Of a DNA stretch of 64,000 nt, positions 51,998-60,759 are shown piece by piece. Each line of letters opens with the position of its first letter. Positions within the stretch are counted from its first letter, which is position 1. Both the position numbers and the translations under genes were made by a program. Source of the stretch: AP-15 sp963724435 (GTDB taxonomy: Bacteria; Pseudomonadota; Alphaproteobacteria; ATCC43930; CGMCC-115725). The notes beneath the pieces were generated by a model. That model was not told the DNA's origin, ran no database searches, and worked only from the letters and a program-made list of their open reading frames with translations. Where the stretch lies: positions 1,054,001 through 1,118,000 of the forward strand of contig CAVRUN010000001.1 of assembly GCA_963724435.1 (NCBI GenBank), written 5' to 3'.

Positions 51998-53571
51998 TGT
52001 GTCCACCAAATACAGATGTCACCGTCTCTGCCATTTACAAATGTCACCGGCACCGCGGTTTGGGTCGGGCGGCGGGCGGGCGCGAAGCCCCCGGCGTAGC
52101 GCAGCGACCGATCGACGCCCGCCATGGGGATGGCCGAAACTGCACCCGCTTGTTTGACCGGGCGGGCTCGGCCCGCCCGGCTCGTAGAACGGCTCAGCCG
52201 ACTTTAAACAGACGCGCGTCGCGCTGATCGCGGCGGCGCGGTGCTTTGGTGCTGCGCCGCTGCGGTCCGCGGCGAAGCTGCTCCTCGCGGATGAAGGCGA
52301 GCGCAGCGCCGAGCCGTTTGTTCTCGACAATCGCGCCCTGGTCAACCTGTTGGATTGTATCGAAGATCCGGTAGGCAAACTCGATGCCCTTGTAGCGGAT
52401 CGACAGGCGACCGTCGGGATAGTCGATGACGGTGACCCGCTTGCCGATTGCCGCCTTGGCTTGCTCGCTTGGCTCCAGGATGAACATGATCTTGTCGTAC
52501 TGCAGGGTCAGCGCCTGTGAGAGGGTGCGCTCCTCCTTCCAGGCAAAGGCGTCGTCGAGATCGTCACCGGCGTGCAGCGGCCGATGCAAATCCTTTTTAT
52601 TCGCCGGTGCTTTGGCAAAGCGCGCGTTGTAGTCAGCCATGAAAGCCGGGAGCAGGGCGTTGCCTTCCGCCAAGCTTGCCACGCCCGCCAACCGCAATTC
52701 CTTGACCAGGCGGTCTTGCAACGTCTTGTTGGCACGCTCGACCCGGCCTTTCGCCGGGCTCGAATTGGCGCAGATGATATCGATGTTGAGCACGTGCAAT
52801 GCCCGGCCAAACTGGGTCATGCCGTCGCCGCCGAGCGCGCCCGAGTGGTTGACCCGAAACACCCCGTGCTTGTCGCTGTAAAACGCGATCGGCTTGCCCC
52901 AGGCCTCCAGATAGGCACGGGCCGCCTGGAAATAGGCAAAGGTTGACTTGCTCTCGACAAATTGCAGATGCATCAGCCGGCTGGTCGCGTCGTCGACAAA
53001 CACCAGCAGCGTGCATTGCGGCCCGCGGTCCTCGAACCACCAATGCTCGCTACCATCGACCTGGACCAGTTCGCCAACGCATTCGCGCCGCGGCCGCGGC
53101 TGGTGAACCTGCTTGCGCTGCTTGCGATCACGCCACAGCCCGGCTTCGATCATCCACTGGCGCAGCGTTTCACGGCCAACCGCGATCCCGTGATCCTCGC
53201 ACAGCTTCTCGGCTGCCAGGGTCGGGCCAAAATCCCAATACCACTGGCGGATGATTGTCAGAACCGCGCGCCGCAATGCCTCGGGCTTGCGCCGGTTACT
53301 GCGACGGCCGCGGCGCTTCGAGATCAGGCCGCTCGGACCTTCGATCCGATAGGCCTTCAACAGCCGAAACACCTGACGCCGCTCGAGCCCCAACAGCTGG
53401 CCCGCCGCTTTCGTCGTCAGCCGCTTTTGGTCCAAATCCCGCAGAACCTCCAGCCGCGAAAGCTCCCGATCGCTCATCAGTCGTATCGTCACCCCCAACA
53501 CCCCCCGGAAATCCCCCGGGAAGTGTCATCTGTAACCGGCAGAGGAGTGACATTTTGATCGGGCGCCTACA
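51998..53571 (-). mobile_element. ISNCY/IS1202-like insertion sequence with 5-bp target duplication
   Basis: 1574 bp. CGGGG precedes the left end (51993-51997) and follows the right end (53572-53576). Left terminus TGTGTCCACC and right terminus TGTAGGCGCC (inward) are matched; further in, ATGTCACCGTCTCTGCCATT on the left and ATGTCACTCCTCTGCCGGTT on the right are longer imperfect inverted repeats. The transposase lies on the minus strand. This looks like an intact element. Confidence 0.9.
52194..53477 (-). CDS. ISNCY-family DDE transposase
   Basis: 427-residue transposase. N-terminal helix-turn-helix (LSRLEVLRDLDQKRLTTKAAGQLLGLERRQVFRLLKAYR) is followed by the rve-type catalytic core: WQVDGSEHWWFEDRGPQCTLLVFVDDATSRLMHLQFV-like (first Asp), YSDKHGVFRVNHSG (second Asp), and SSPAKGRVERANKTLQDRLVKELRL (Glu of the DDE). 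A C-terminal basic tail follows. Start at ATG 53477 (MSDRELSRLEVL), since family members begin with this sequence; upstream GTG/TTG codons exist. Intact frame. Confidence 0.92.
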   Translation of the reverse strand: MSDRELSRLEVLRDLDQKRLTTKAAGQLLGLERRQVFRLLKAYRIEGPSGLISKRRGRRSNRRKPEALRRAVLTIIRQWYWDFGPTLAAEKLCEDHGIAVGRETLRQWMIEAGLWRDRKQRKQVHQPRPRRECVGELVQVDGSEHWWFEDRGPQCTLLVFVDDATSRLMHLQFVESKSTFAYFQAARAYLEAWGKPIAFYSDKHGVFRVNHSGALGGDGMTQFGRALHVLNIDIICANSSPAKGRVERANKTLQDRLVKELRLAGVASLAEGNALLPAFMADYNARFAKAPANKKDLHRPLHAGDDLDDAFAWKEERTLSQALTLQYDKIMFILEPSEQAKAAIGKRVTVIDYPDGRLSIRYKGIEFAYRIFDTIQQVDQGAIVENKRLGAALAFIREEQLRRGPQRRSTKAPRRRDQRDARLFKVG

Positions 53572-53709
53572 CGGGGCGGGCGCTCCAACGCCATTATGTC
53601 ACCGTTAGCGCTCCGCAGAGCGAGCTGTCCCGCGCAACGAGCGGTCGGCTGTTAAATGAGCCCCCTTCACCTCAATCTGGGACGCGATGCAGCAACTGGA
53701 GCAAAATCC
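53572..53709. other. Short gap to the Rieske gene
   Basis: 138 bp after the insertion sequence, starting with the CGGGG target copy. No gene or motif recognised. Confidence 0.4.
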
Positions 53710-55020
53710 CTACTCCGCCGCTTGCGCTAATGGGCGGATGGCGGTGCGGGCTTGCTGGTCGTAGGCGTCGCGCCAGCTGATCTCTTTGTCGGCGAGGAAA
53801 TCGCCGCTGCGGACGTTGACAAAAACATCGGGGTTGTCGACGCCGGGCGGCACCACATCGTCCTTTTTGAAGGCGCGGGCGGCGCGCAACAGACGGCGGC
53901 GGGTGCGGGCGATCATGATATCGCTCGGCCCCAAATTCTCGTACGCGTGGTCGGTGATCGGCCCCATGCTTTCGGTGACCGCCTGATCCTGCGCCTGGAT
54001 CCCGACGATCCCGGTAAAGATGCCGCCGTTCTTTTGCGCCTCGCGGTCGATCAGCCAGTCGTTGCCCTCGACGCCGGCCAGCCGCCAGCGGCCGTACCAA
54101 TCGGTCGTGTTCGGCACAAAATCCATCGTCAGTTTCGAGCCGGGCAACACCCGGCTGTTGCTGAGAGCGGCGCGGTCGGCCGGCAGCCCCTTCCAGGTCA
54201 GGCTGACAAACATGGTATGGCCGTCATCCATCGGGACCCAGGCGCGGCTGTTGACCCGGTCAAAGGCGCCCTGCGGCGTCTGCGTCCAGAACGGAAACAG
54301 GAAATTGGCAAACCGCCAATAGGTCTTGCCCGCCTCGGCGGGGCGATAGGCGGCGTACATCGTACCGTAATCGGTATCGCTGACATGGTATTGCGGCGCG
54401 CGATTGGCGACCGTCCAGCGGATCAGATTGTCGGCTGGCACATTCTCCGGGTCGACCGAGCCGGCATGCAAAAAGCCGAAATGAGAGGTGTCGATGTCGC
54501 CTTCGAGCGCCTGCAGCCAATTGCATTCACGCTGCGCGAAAGTGATTTGCAATTCGTCTGCCGGCAAAAGCGACGCCTCGATGCCCGGCAAAGGCGGGGC
54601 GGTATTACGCTCGCCCATATAGACCCAGACGAGCCCGTTGCGCTCGGCGACCTTGTAGGCCTTGGCCCTGACTTTGTCCTTGTAGTCCTGTTTCGGCGGG
54701 GTGTTCGGCATATCGACGCAATTCCCTTCTGCGTCGAATTTCCAGCCGTGATAGACGCAGCGGATGCCGCCTTCCTCGTTGCGGCCAAGAAACAGCGAGG
54801 CGCAGCGATGCGGGCAACGATGATCCATGACCCCGACCCGGCCATTGCTGTCGCGAAACGCGATCAGCCGCTCGCCCAACAGCATCAGCCGCATCGGCGC
54901 GCCGTCGCGTTCCAATTCGGACGACATCGCCGCCGGTAGCCAATATTGCCGCATCATGTCGCCCATGACCGTGCCGGGGCCGATGCGGACCAGATCCTCG
55001 CTGTCCTTATGCTTGCTCAT
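53710..55020 (-). CDS. Rieske non-haem iron oxygenase, large subunit
   Basis: A 436-residue aromatic-ring or phenoxyalkanoate-type oxygenase. N-terminal Rieske centre: CPHRCASLFLGRNEEGGIRCVYHGWKFD (CxH-x16-CxxH), then LQALEGDIDTSHFGFLHAGS, the iron site (two His and one Asp in the D-x2-H-x4-H element). The C-terminal domain has AYRPAEAGKTYWRFANFLFPFWTQTP. Members such as phthalate 4,5-dioxygenase and vanillate or toluenesulfonate demethylase use a reductase; none is adjacent. The start ATG 55020 (MSKHKDSEDLVRIGPGT) is typical. It is divergent from the XDH-type gene, 194 bp apart. Confidence 0.9.
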   Translation of the reverse strand: MSKHKDSEDLVRIGPGTVMGDMMRQYWLPAAMSSELERDGAPMRLMLLGERLIAFRDSNGRVGVMDHRCPHRCASLFLGRNEEGGIRCVYHGWKFDAEGNCVDMPNTPPKQDYKDKVRAKAYKVAERNGLVWVYMGERNTAPPLPGIEASLLPADELQITFAQRECNWLQALEGDIDTSHFGFLHAGSVDPENVPADNLIRWTVANRAPQYHVSDTDYGTMYAAYRPAEAGKTYWRFANFLFPFWTQTPQGAFDRVNSRAWVPMDDGHTMFVSLTWKGLPADRAALSNSRVLPGSKLTMDFVPNTTDWYGRWRLAGVEGNDWLIDREAQKNGGIFTGIVGIQAQDQAVTESMGPITDHAYENLGPSDIMIARTRRRLLRAARAFKKDDVVPPGVDNPDVFVNVRSGDFLADKEISWRDAYDQQARTAIRPLAQAAE

Positions 55021-55214
55021 CGCTTGCCTCGCTGACCCGCTGCCGCGGTCGTAAAAGAGCCGGTCGTTTTGCGGTCAGTTTGCGGATCGGGCGAGCGTCA
55101 GGTCAAGCAGCTTGGCAAAATAGCGCGGCTTGCGATGCGACGGACGCAGTGCAATCCTCGACCTCAGGCGGCTCGCGGATCGAATTACGCTCCGAGCCAC
55201 GGTCGGGGGATGCG
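55021..55214. promoter_or_regulatory. Divergent intergenic region
   Basis: 194 bp between two divergently read enzyme genes, so it should hold both promoters. I see no clear box pair or palindrome. Confidence 0.35.
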
Positions 55215-57593
55215 ATGAATTCGGGATCATCGAGCAAAGGCTTCGGCATCGGTGCGTCGGTTCTGCGCAAGGAAGACCTGCGGCATCTGCGCGGGCGCGG
55301 CGAATTCGTCTCGGATGTCCGCCTTCCCGAAACAGCCGAAGTCGTCTTTCTGCGCAGCCCTTATGCTCATGCGCGCATTCGCTCGATCACCGTCCCGCCG
55401 GATGTCCGTAAGCGGGTTTTCACCGCGGCTGATCTGCCGCGGATGCAGCCGATCCGGATCGTGTCGCACGCAACCGGCGCCAAATCGCCGGCTTGGCCGC
55501 CGCTCGCCACCGACAAGGTGCGTTATGTCGGCGAAGCGATTGCCGCCTGCATCGCCCCGACCCATGCCGAGGCGGAAGACCTCGCCGCAGCGGTGACGAT
55601 CGATTTCGAGCCGCTCGACGCGGTGGTCGACGCCCGCCGCGGGCTGAGCCCCGGCTCGGCCTTGGTGCACGATCATTGGGGCGACAACCTCTATATCGAG
55701 CGGACGGTCGAGGGCGGCGACATCGACGCCGCCGCACGCGCCGCCGACATCGTCGTGACCCGCGAATATCGGATGAACCGGCAATCGGGCTCGCCGCTCG
55801 AAGGGCGCGCGGTGCTGGCCTACCGCGACCACCGGCTCGACGAAGTGGTGGTGTACGCCTCGACCCAAACACCGCACACGGTGCGCGTCGCGATCGCCGA
55901 GACCCTCGGGGTCGATGAACGTCAGCTGCGCGTCGTCGCGCCGGATGTCGGCGGCGGGTTTGGCCCAAAGGCCCGGCTCTATCCGGAAGAGATCATCCTC
56001 GCAGCGCTGGCATTCGAACTCGACCACCCGGTGCGCTGGGTCGAAAGCCGCAACGAGCATCTGCTGACCGCGGCGCATTGCCGCGACCACCACTACAAGC
56101 TGACCGCCTATGCCGACCGGCAAGGCCGCATTCTCGGCATCGATACCGAGATCGTGGTTGATGCCGGCGCCTATGGGCTGTGGCCGCAGGGCCCCTACCA
56201 GGAAGCCAATATGGCGGCCCGCACATTGCCCGGACCCTACACGATCACCAATTACCGCGCCCGCACCCTGACCGTCGCGACCAACAAAGCGCCGCTCGGC
56301 CCCTATCGCGGGGTCGGCCGCCCGGGCGCCTGCTTTGCGATCGAACGGACGATCGACGAGGTCGCGCGCGCGGTCGGCCGCGACCCGGTCGCGGTGCGCA
56401 TCGCGAACATGATCCCGTCGGCCGAGATGCCGTTCACCTCGATCACCGGGATGCGATACGACACCGGGGATTATGCGGCGAGCGTTACTCTCTGCGCCGA
56501 GTTACTGCAGCTCGATGCGGTCCGCGAGCGCCAGCGGGGTGCCGAGCCCAACCCTGCCGCGGCGCAGGCCGGGGGCCGGCTGATCGGCATCGGCTTTGCG
56601 AGCTTTACCGAGCAGACAGCCCATGGTGCGGCTGAATTCGCCTCGCGCGGCGCCTCAATTATCCCGGGATACGAGAGCTGCACGGCCCGCATTTTGACTG
56701 ATGGCAGCCTCGTGCTGATGGTCGGGATTCAGTCGCACGGCCAAGGGCTTGAGACGACCTTGTCGCAGATCGCCTATCAGGAACTCGGCATCGAACCGGC
56801 GCGGATTTCGGTCCGCCACGGCGACACCGAAAGCACCGCTTTTGGCTTTGGCACATTCGCCTCGCGCAGCATGGTCATGTCGGGCGGTGCGGTGGCGCGC
56901 GCGAGCCGGATATTGCGCGACAAGATCGTGCGGATCGGCGCTCACTTATTGCAATGCGACGTCGGCGAGGCGCGCTGCGCCGATGGCCGGGTGCTGGGGC
57001 CGCAAGGCTCGGTCACGATCGCGGAAGTGGCCAAGGTCGCGCATTTGCGGATGGACGGGCTGCCGGCAGGTGTCGAACCGCTGCTCGAGGTGGTCGCGAC
57101 CTACGAGCCCAGCATCAGCACCGGCGTCTTTTCCTATGCAACGCACGGCGCGGTCGTAGCCGTCGACCCTGAAACCGGCCATGTCGAGCTGCTCGATTTC
57201 GCCGTCGCCGAGGACTGCGGGACGATGGTCAACCCGATGATCGTCGAGGGCCAGATCCGCGGCGGTGTGGTGCAGGGGATCGGCACCGCGATGTTTGAGG
57301 AGATTCCGTATGACGCGCACGGCCAGCCCTTAGCCGCGAGCCTGCTCGACTATCATCTGCCCGCCGCGTTCGAGGTGCCGCCGATCAGGATCGGGCATAT
57401 CCACAACCCGGCAACGGCGACCGAATACGGCATGAAGGGGATGGGCGAGGGCGGCGCCGTAGCGCCACCGGCGGCAATCGCCAACGCGGTTCGCGACGCG
57501 CTGGCACCGCTCGGGGCCGAGGTCAACGAGACGCCGATTACCGCGGAGCGTGTCCTCGCTGCGATCCGGCGCGCACAGCTCACGCGCAGTTAG
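55215..57593 (+). CDS. Xanthine dehydrogenase-family molybdopterin-binding subunit
   Basis: Large subunit of a molybdenum hydroxylase (CoxL/CutL/xanthine dehydrogenase type); oxidises heterocycles, aldehydes or CO with water as the oxygen donor. 792 residues: N-terminal LRKEDLRHLRGRGEFVSDVRLPETAEVVFLRSPYAHARI, VRYVGEAIAACIA, GVVPDVGGGFGPKARLYPEE-like VAPDVGGGFGPKARLYPEEII, NKAPLGPYRGVGRPGACFAIERTIDE and, near the C-terminus, GMKGMGEGGAVAPPAAIANAVRDAL with the catalytic Glu of GEGG. The FAD and [2Fe-2S] subunits (CoxM, CoxS types) that normally accompany it are absent here, and so is a CoxL-type AYRCSFR active-site loop. Confidence 0.9.
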   Translation: MNSGSSSKGFGIGASVLRKEDLRHLRGRGEFVSDVRLPETAEVVFLRSPYAHARIRSITVPPDVRKRVFTAADLPRMQPIRIVSHATGAKSPAWPPLATDKVRYVGEAIAACIAPTHAEAEDLAAAVTIDFEPLDAVVDARRGLSPGSALVHDHWGDNLYIERTVEGGDIDAAARAADIVVTREYRMNRQSGSPLEGRAVLAYRDHRLDEVVVYASTQTPHTVRVAIAETLGVDERQLRVVAPDVGGGFGPKARLYPEEIILAALAFELDHPVRWVESRNEHLLTAAHCRDHHYKLTAYADRQGRILGIDTEIVVDAGAYGLWPQGPYQEANMAARTLPGPYTITNYRARTLTVATNKAPLGPYRGVGRPGACFAIERTIDEVARAVGRDPVAVRIANMIPSAEMPFTSITGMRYDTGDYAASVTLCAELLQLDAVRERQRGAEPNPAAAQAGGRLIGIGFASFTEQTAHGAAEFASRGASIIPGYESCTARILTDGSLVLMVGIQSHGQGLETTLSQIAYQELGIEPARISVRHGDTESTAFGFGTFASRSMVMSGGAVARASRILRDKIVRIGAHLLQCDVGEARCADGRVLGPQGSVTIAEVAKVAHLRMDGLPAGVEPLLEVVATYEPSISTGVFSYATHGAVVAVDPETGHVELLDFAVAEDCGTMVNPMIVEGQIRGGVVQGIGTAMFEEIPYDAHGQPLAASLLDYHLPAAFEVPPIRIGHIHNPATATEYGMKGMGEGGAVAPPAAIANAVRDALAPLGAEVNETPITAERVLAAIRRAQLTRS

Positions 57594-57639
57594 CGTACAC
57601 TGGCGCGCGGCTCGGATTGCGTTGGAGTAGCGGAACCGG

Positions 57640-58626
57640 TTACGAAAACAGCGCGAAGCCGAGCCCGGTACCTGAGCCGGCCGGCGTGCGGTAGCCGGGG
57701 ACGTAGTGCGACCAAGCCAAATCGAGATGCTCGACCGCACCACCGACGGTAATCCACATGCGGATTTCGGAGCTGCCGGAATTGAGCTTTTTGCGCGGCA
57801 ATGATTGCAATGCCTCGCCGTCCTTGCGCGCCAAGGCGTCGATAATGCCGCGGTCGAGTTCTTCGTCGACGACAAAATGGCTGAGCCCGCCCGAGCCGGC
57901 GATGCCAATACGCGCGTCGCCCGGATAGCTTTCCACCGCCTCGCGGATCGCCTGACCCAATTTATAGCAGCGCCGCGGCGTCGGCTGGTTGGGTGGGTAG
58001 TAGGTGTTGAGGAATACCGGCACGACCGGCAGGGCTTGGTCTTCCATCAGCCGTTTGCGGACAAAGGCGTGCGCGTGGCCTTCGCCATGCCCCGGAGCCA
58101 ACCCATTCGAGGAGGCGATGTCGAACTCGCGGTCGATCAATTCGCTAATCAAATGCAACGCCAAGGGCGCATCGACCGGATAGTCGCGCGGTTCCTTCTC
58201 TTCGTAATAACGCGCAGTGGCGAGCCGCGACCATTCCGGACCCTTAAAATTGGGCGACAGCGGCACGTTGCGGATGGTGTCGCCGTAGTAGACCAGAATA
58301 GAGGGTAGGTGATCCTCGTAAAACAGCTCCTTCTGGTCATCGCCGACGATGATCAGCGCGTCGAGTTCGGCTCGGCGAATAGCGCGCTTTAACTCTTCGA
58401 TCGACGCCTGAGCCTCGTCATGGCGGGCCGTGAACCGCTCTGGCGTCAGTTCCGATGCGGCTCTTGGGTCGGGGCGGGTCAGCAATTCCTCGTAGGTCGC
58501 GGGGTTCCCCTCCTTGTCGAGAAACTCGCGCACCCCGTCGCGGTCGATAAAGCTCGGCCAGTCTTTCGCCGGCGTGTTCAGCATCGGCGTGTGCGATGTC
58601 GCAATCCCGAGGACGATTTGTGCCAT
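57640..58626 (-). CDS. LigB-type extradiol ring-cleavage dioxygenase
   Basis: Class III extradiol dioxygenase large subunit. 328 residues; starts MAQIVLGIATSHTPML (histidine metal ligand in the SHTPM motif), contains IIVGDDQKELFYED, HLISELIDREFDIASSNGLAPGHGEGHAHAFVRKRL and SGGLSHFVVDEELDRGIIDAL, all typical of the LigB/DODA superfamily cleaving catechols such as protocatechuate, gallate or 2,3-dihydroxyphenylpropionate. The substrate is not determined. It is convergent with the molybdenum enzyme gene (46-bp gap). Confidence 0.9.
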   Translation of the reverse strand: MAQIVLGIATSHTPMLNTPAKDWPSFIDRDGVREFLDKEGNPATYEELLTRPDPRAASELTPERFTARHDEAQASIEELKRAIRRAELDALIIVGDDQKELFYEDHLPSILVYYGDTIRNVPLSPNFKGPEWSRLATARYYEEKEPRDYPVDAPLALHLISELIDREFDIASSNGLAPGHGEGHAHAFVRKRLMEDQALPVVPVFLNTYYPPNQPTPRRCYKLGQAIREAVESYPGDARIGIAGSGGLSHFVVDEELDRGIIDALARKDGEALQSLPRKKLNSGSSEIRMWITVGGAVEHLDLAWSHYVPGYRTPAGSGTGLGFALFS

Positions 58627-58824
58627 CCCAATTCTCCTTCCGCGAGCCGCGGACGTGCGTTCTTGAAAAGCCTACCGCCGCGCGCGTCAGCGCGTCAATC
58701 GCGCAGCACCCGCTAAAGACGCCCTGATCGCCTTTGTCTCGACGCGATTGCCCCGATAAATTTACGCGTGAGAGATGGGTAGGGGGCCGGCCTCAGGCCG
58801 GAGCAATGCACCGGGAGGCCGGGA

Positions 58825-59169
58825 GTGCTGGGAAGGTTGGCCGAAAAAACCGCCGATGCCGGGCGACGAGTGATCGGGCTCGCCTTTGGCAAGGCTATCG
58901 CGTTTACCTATGCCGTGATCGTCAGCGTTGTCGCCAACGTCGTGTTCGACTTCGTGCGCGAGCCGCCGCATCCGGAACCATCCGGCCCGACGACCGATGT
59001 CGCGTTCAAATCTGCCGCTGGTCCGATTGCCCGAGCGCCATTACCGGCCGCCTCCCCAATGACGATAATGAACGTCAGGTCGGGCGACACCGTCCCGGAA
59101 ACCGCTCCGACGGCGGCGACAATCCCGGAACCTCCGCACCCCGGTCCCGGCAGCGGCGGACTTTATTGA
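58825..59169 (+). CDS. Small single-span membrane protein (114 aa), unknown
   Basis: GTG 58825 is set by GGGAGGCC just upstream. The product has a charged N-terminus, one membrane helix (FGKAIAFTYAVIVSVVANVVFDF, residues about 21-43) and a proline-rich C-terminal half likely exposed on the other face (PPHPEPSGP, PEPPHPGPGSGG). No family is recognised. It ends 14 bp before the peptidase and probably shares its message. Confidence 0.5.
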   Translation: MLGRLAEKTADAGRRVIGLAFGKAIAFTYAVIVSVVANVVFDFVREPPHPEPSGPTTDVAFKSAAGPIARAPLPAASPMTIMNVRSGDTVPETAPTAATIPEPPHPGPGSGGLY

Positions 59170-59183
59170 TCGGAGCCTTCACC

Positions 59184-60611
59184 ATGCTCAATATCGGCAA
59201 GGCAAAAAGAAATATCGACCAGCGTTGGGGTGACGAAATTGTCCCCACTCTCCTCGAATACATCAAGATCCCGAATAAATCGCCGGCTTTCGACGCCGAT
59301 TGGGCAGCGCACGGCTATATGGAGGAAGCCGTCGCCTTATTCGAGCGCTGGGCCCGAGCAAGGCTGACCTCGCTGCCCGACGCTACGCTCGAAATCGTCA
59401 GGCTGGCGGGACGCACGCCGGTCATCGTGATCGAGGTGCCGGGCGACGGTGCGGACAGTGTTCTGCTCTACGGCCATCTCGACAAGCAGCCGGAGATGAC
59501 CGGCTGGACCGAGGGATTTGGCCCGTGGACCCCGCGGATCGATGGCGACAAGCTCTATGGCCGCGGCGGTGCGGATGACGGCTATGCGATGTTCGGCGCG
59601 CTCAGCGCGTTGTTGGCGTTGCACGAACAGGGCGTGGCGCACGCCCGCTGCGTGATCCTGATCGAAGCGTGCGAGGAATCCGGCAGTTACGACCTACCGT
59701 ATTACGTCGACCATTTGGCGGCTCGCATCGGCCAGCCGTCGCTCGTCGTGTGTCTCGATTCGGGATGCGGGAATTACGACCAGCTATGGCTGACAACCTC
59801 GTTGCGCGGCATGGTGTCGGGCAGCCTCAAGGTACGCGTGCTGACCGAGGGCGTGCATTCGGGCTACGCGTCGGGTGTCGTGCCGTCGAGCTTCCGCATC
59901 CTGCGGCAGTTATTGTCGCGCCTTGAGGACGAGGCGACAGGCGAAGTCCGCCCGCCCGAGCTTTACGCTCAGATCCCGGCCGAGCGGGTGGCGCAGACCC
60001 GGCAGGCTGCGGCAGCGCTGGGCGACACGGTCTTTACCGAATACCCGTTCGCTCCGGGCGTCAGGCCGATGGGCGATGATCTGACCGAGTTGGTGCTGAA
60101 CCGCACCTGGCGACCTCAACTCGCGGTGACAGGGATTGCCGGGCTGCCACTGCCGGCCGATGCTGGCAATGTTCTGCTGCCGCTTACCGAGGCGAAGTTA
60201 AGCCTGCGGCTGCCGCCGACCTTGGATGCCGAGGCTGCCGCCGCGCTGCTTCGTTCACTGCTGGAAAAAGACCCGCCTTATCACGCGCAGGTCGAACTGG
60301 ATCTCGGGTCGAGCGCTACCGGTTGGAATGCGCCGGCTTTGGCGCCTTGGCTCGAACAATCGCTAGCGCGCGCGTCGCAAGCCGCATTCGGAGCGCCGCC
60401 CGCCTATATGGGCGAGGGCGGCAGCATTCCGTTTATGGCGATGCTCGGCGAGAAATTTCCGCAGGCTCAGTTTGTCGTGACCGGCGTGCTCGGGCCGCAC
60501 TCGAACGCCCATGGGCCGAATGAATTCCTGCACATCCCGACCGGGCAGCGCGTGACTGCGGTAATCGCCCAGGTACTGGCCGACCATCACGCCCGTCCTG
60601 CCGTCCCGTGA
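59184..60611 (+). CDS. M20-family metallopeptidase
   Basis: A 475-residue zinc peptidase/dipeptidase-like enzyme of the M20 family, cytosolic. Motifs: VLLYGHLDKQPEMTGWTEGFGPWTP (zinc His), KLYGRGGADDGYAMFGAL (zinc Asp), EACEESGSYDLPYY (catalytic Glu pair), SGCGNYDQLWLTTSLRGMVSGSLKV, and the C-terminal ALGPHSNAHGPNE segment (distal zinc His). ATG 59184 is preferred because it begins a family-like N-terminus (MLNIGKAKRNIDQRWGDEIVPTLLEYIKIPNKSP); an open frame continues upstream to 58734 but has no homologous content. Confidence 0.88.
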   Translation: MLNIGKAKRNIDQRWGDEIVPTLLEYIKIPNKSPAFDADWAAHGYMEEAVALFERWARARLTSLPDATLEIVRLAGRTPVIVIEVPGDGADSVLLYGHLDKQPEMTGWTEGFGPWTPRIDGDKLYGRGGADDGYAMFGALSALLALHEQGVAHARCVILIEACEESGSYDLPYYVDHLAARIGQPSLVVCLDSGCGNYDQLWLTTSLRGMVSGSLKVRVLTEGVHSGYASGVVPSSFRILRQLLSRLEDEATGEVRPPELYAQIPAERVAQTRQAAAALGDTVFTEYPFAPGVRPMGDDLTELVLNRTWRPQLAVTGIAGLPLPADAGNVLLPLTEAKLSLRLPPTLDAEAAAALLRSLLEKDPPYHAQVELDLGSSATGWNAPALAPWLEQSLARASQAAFGAPPAYMGEGGSIPFMAMLGEKFPQAQFVVTGVLGPHSNAHGPNEFLHIPTGQRVTAVIAQVLADHHARPAVP

Positions 60612-60639
60612 GCGGATCGATGTCGTCACCACAGAACCG

Positions 60640-60715
60640 CCGTGCGCGGGCTCGACCCGCGCATCCACGGTTTTTTGTTCCAAGGCGTGGGTGGCCGGGT
60701 CAAGCCCGGCCAGGG
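60640..60715. repeat. Palindromic intergenic repeat (two GC hairpins)
   Basis: GCGCGGGCTCGACCCGCGC (60637-60655) and GGCCGGGTCAAGCCCGGCC (60692-60710) are two hairpin-forming units separated by TTTTTTGTTCC. This paired layout around a T-run is typical of dispersed extragenic palindromes and could also terminate the peptidase transcript. Confidence 0.55.
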
Positions 60716-60759
60716 ATAGATTGCTCGTTTTGGCGAGGTTACGCGCTCTGGGCCGAGGC

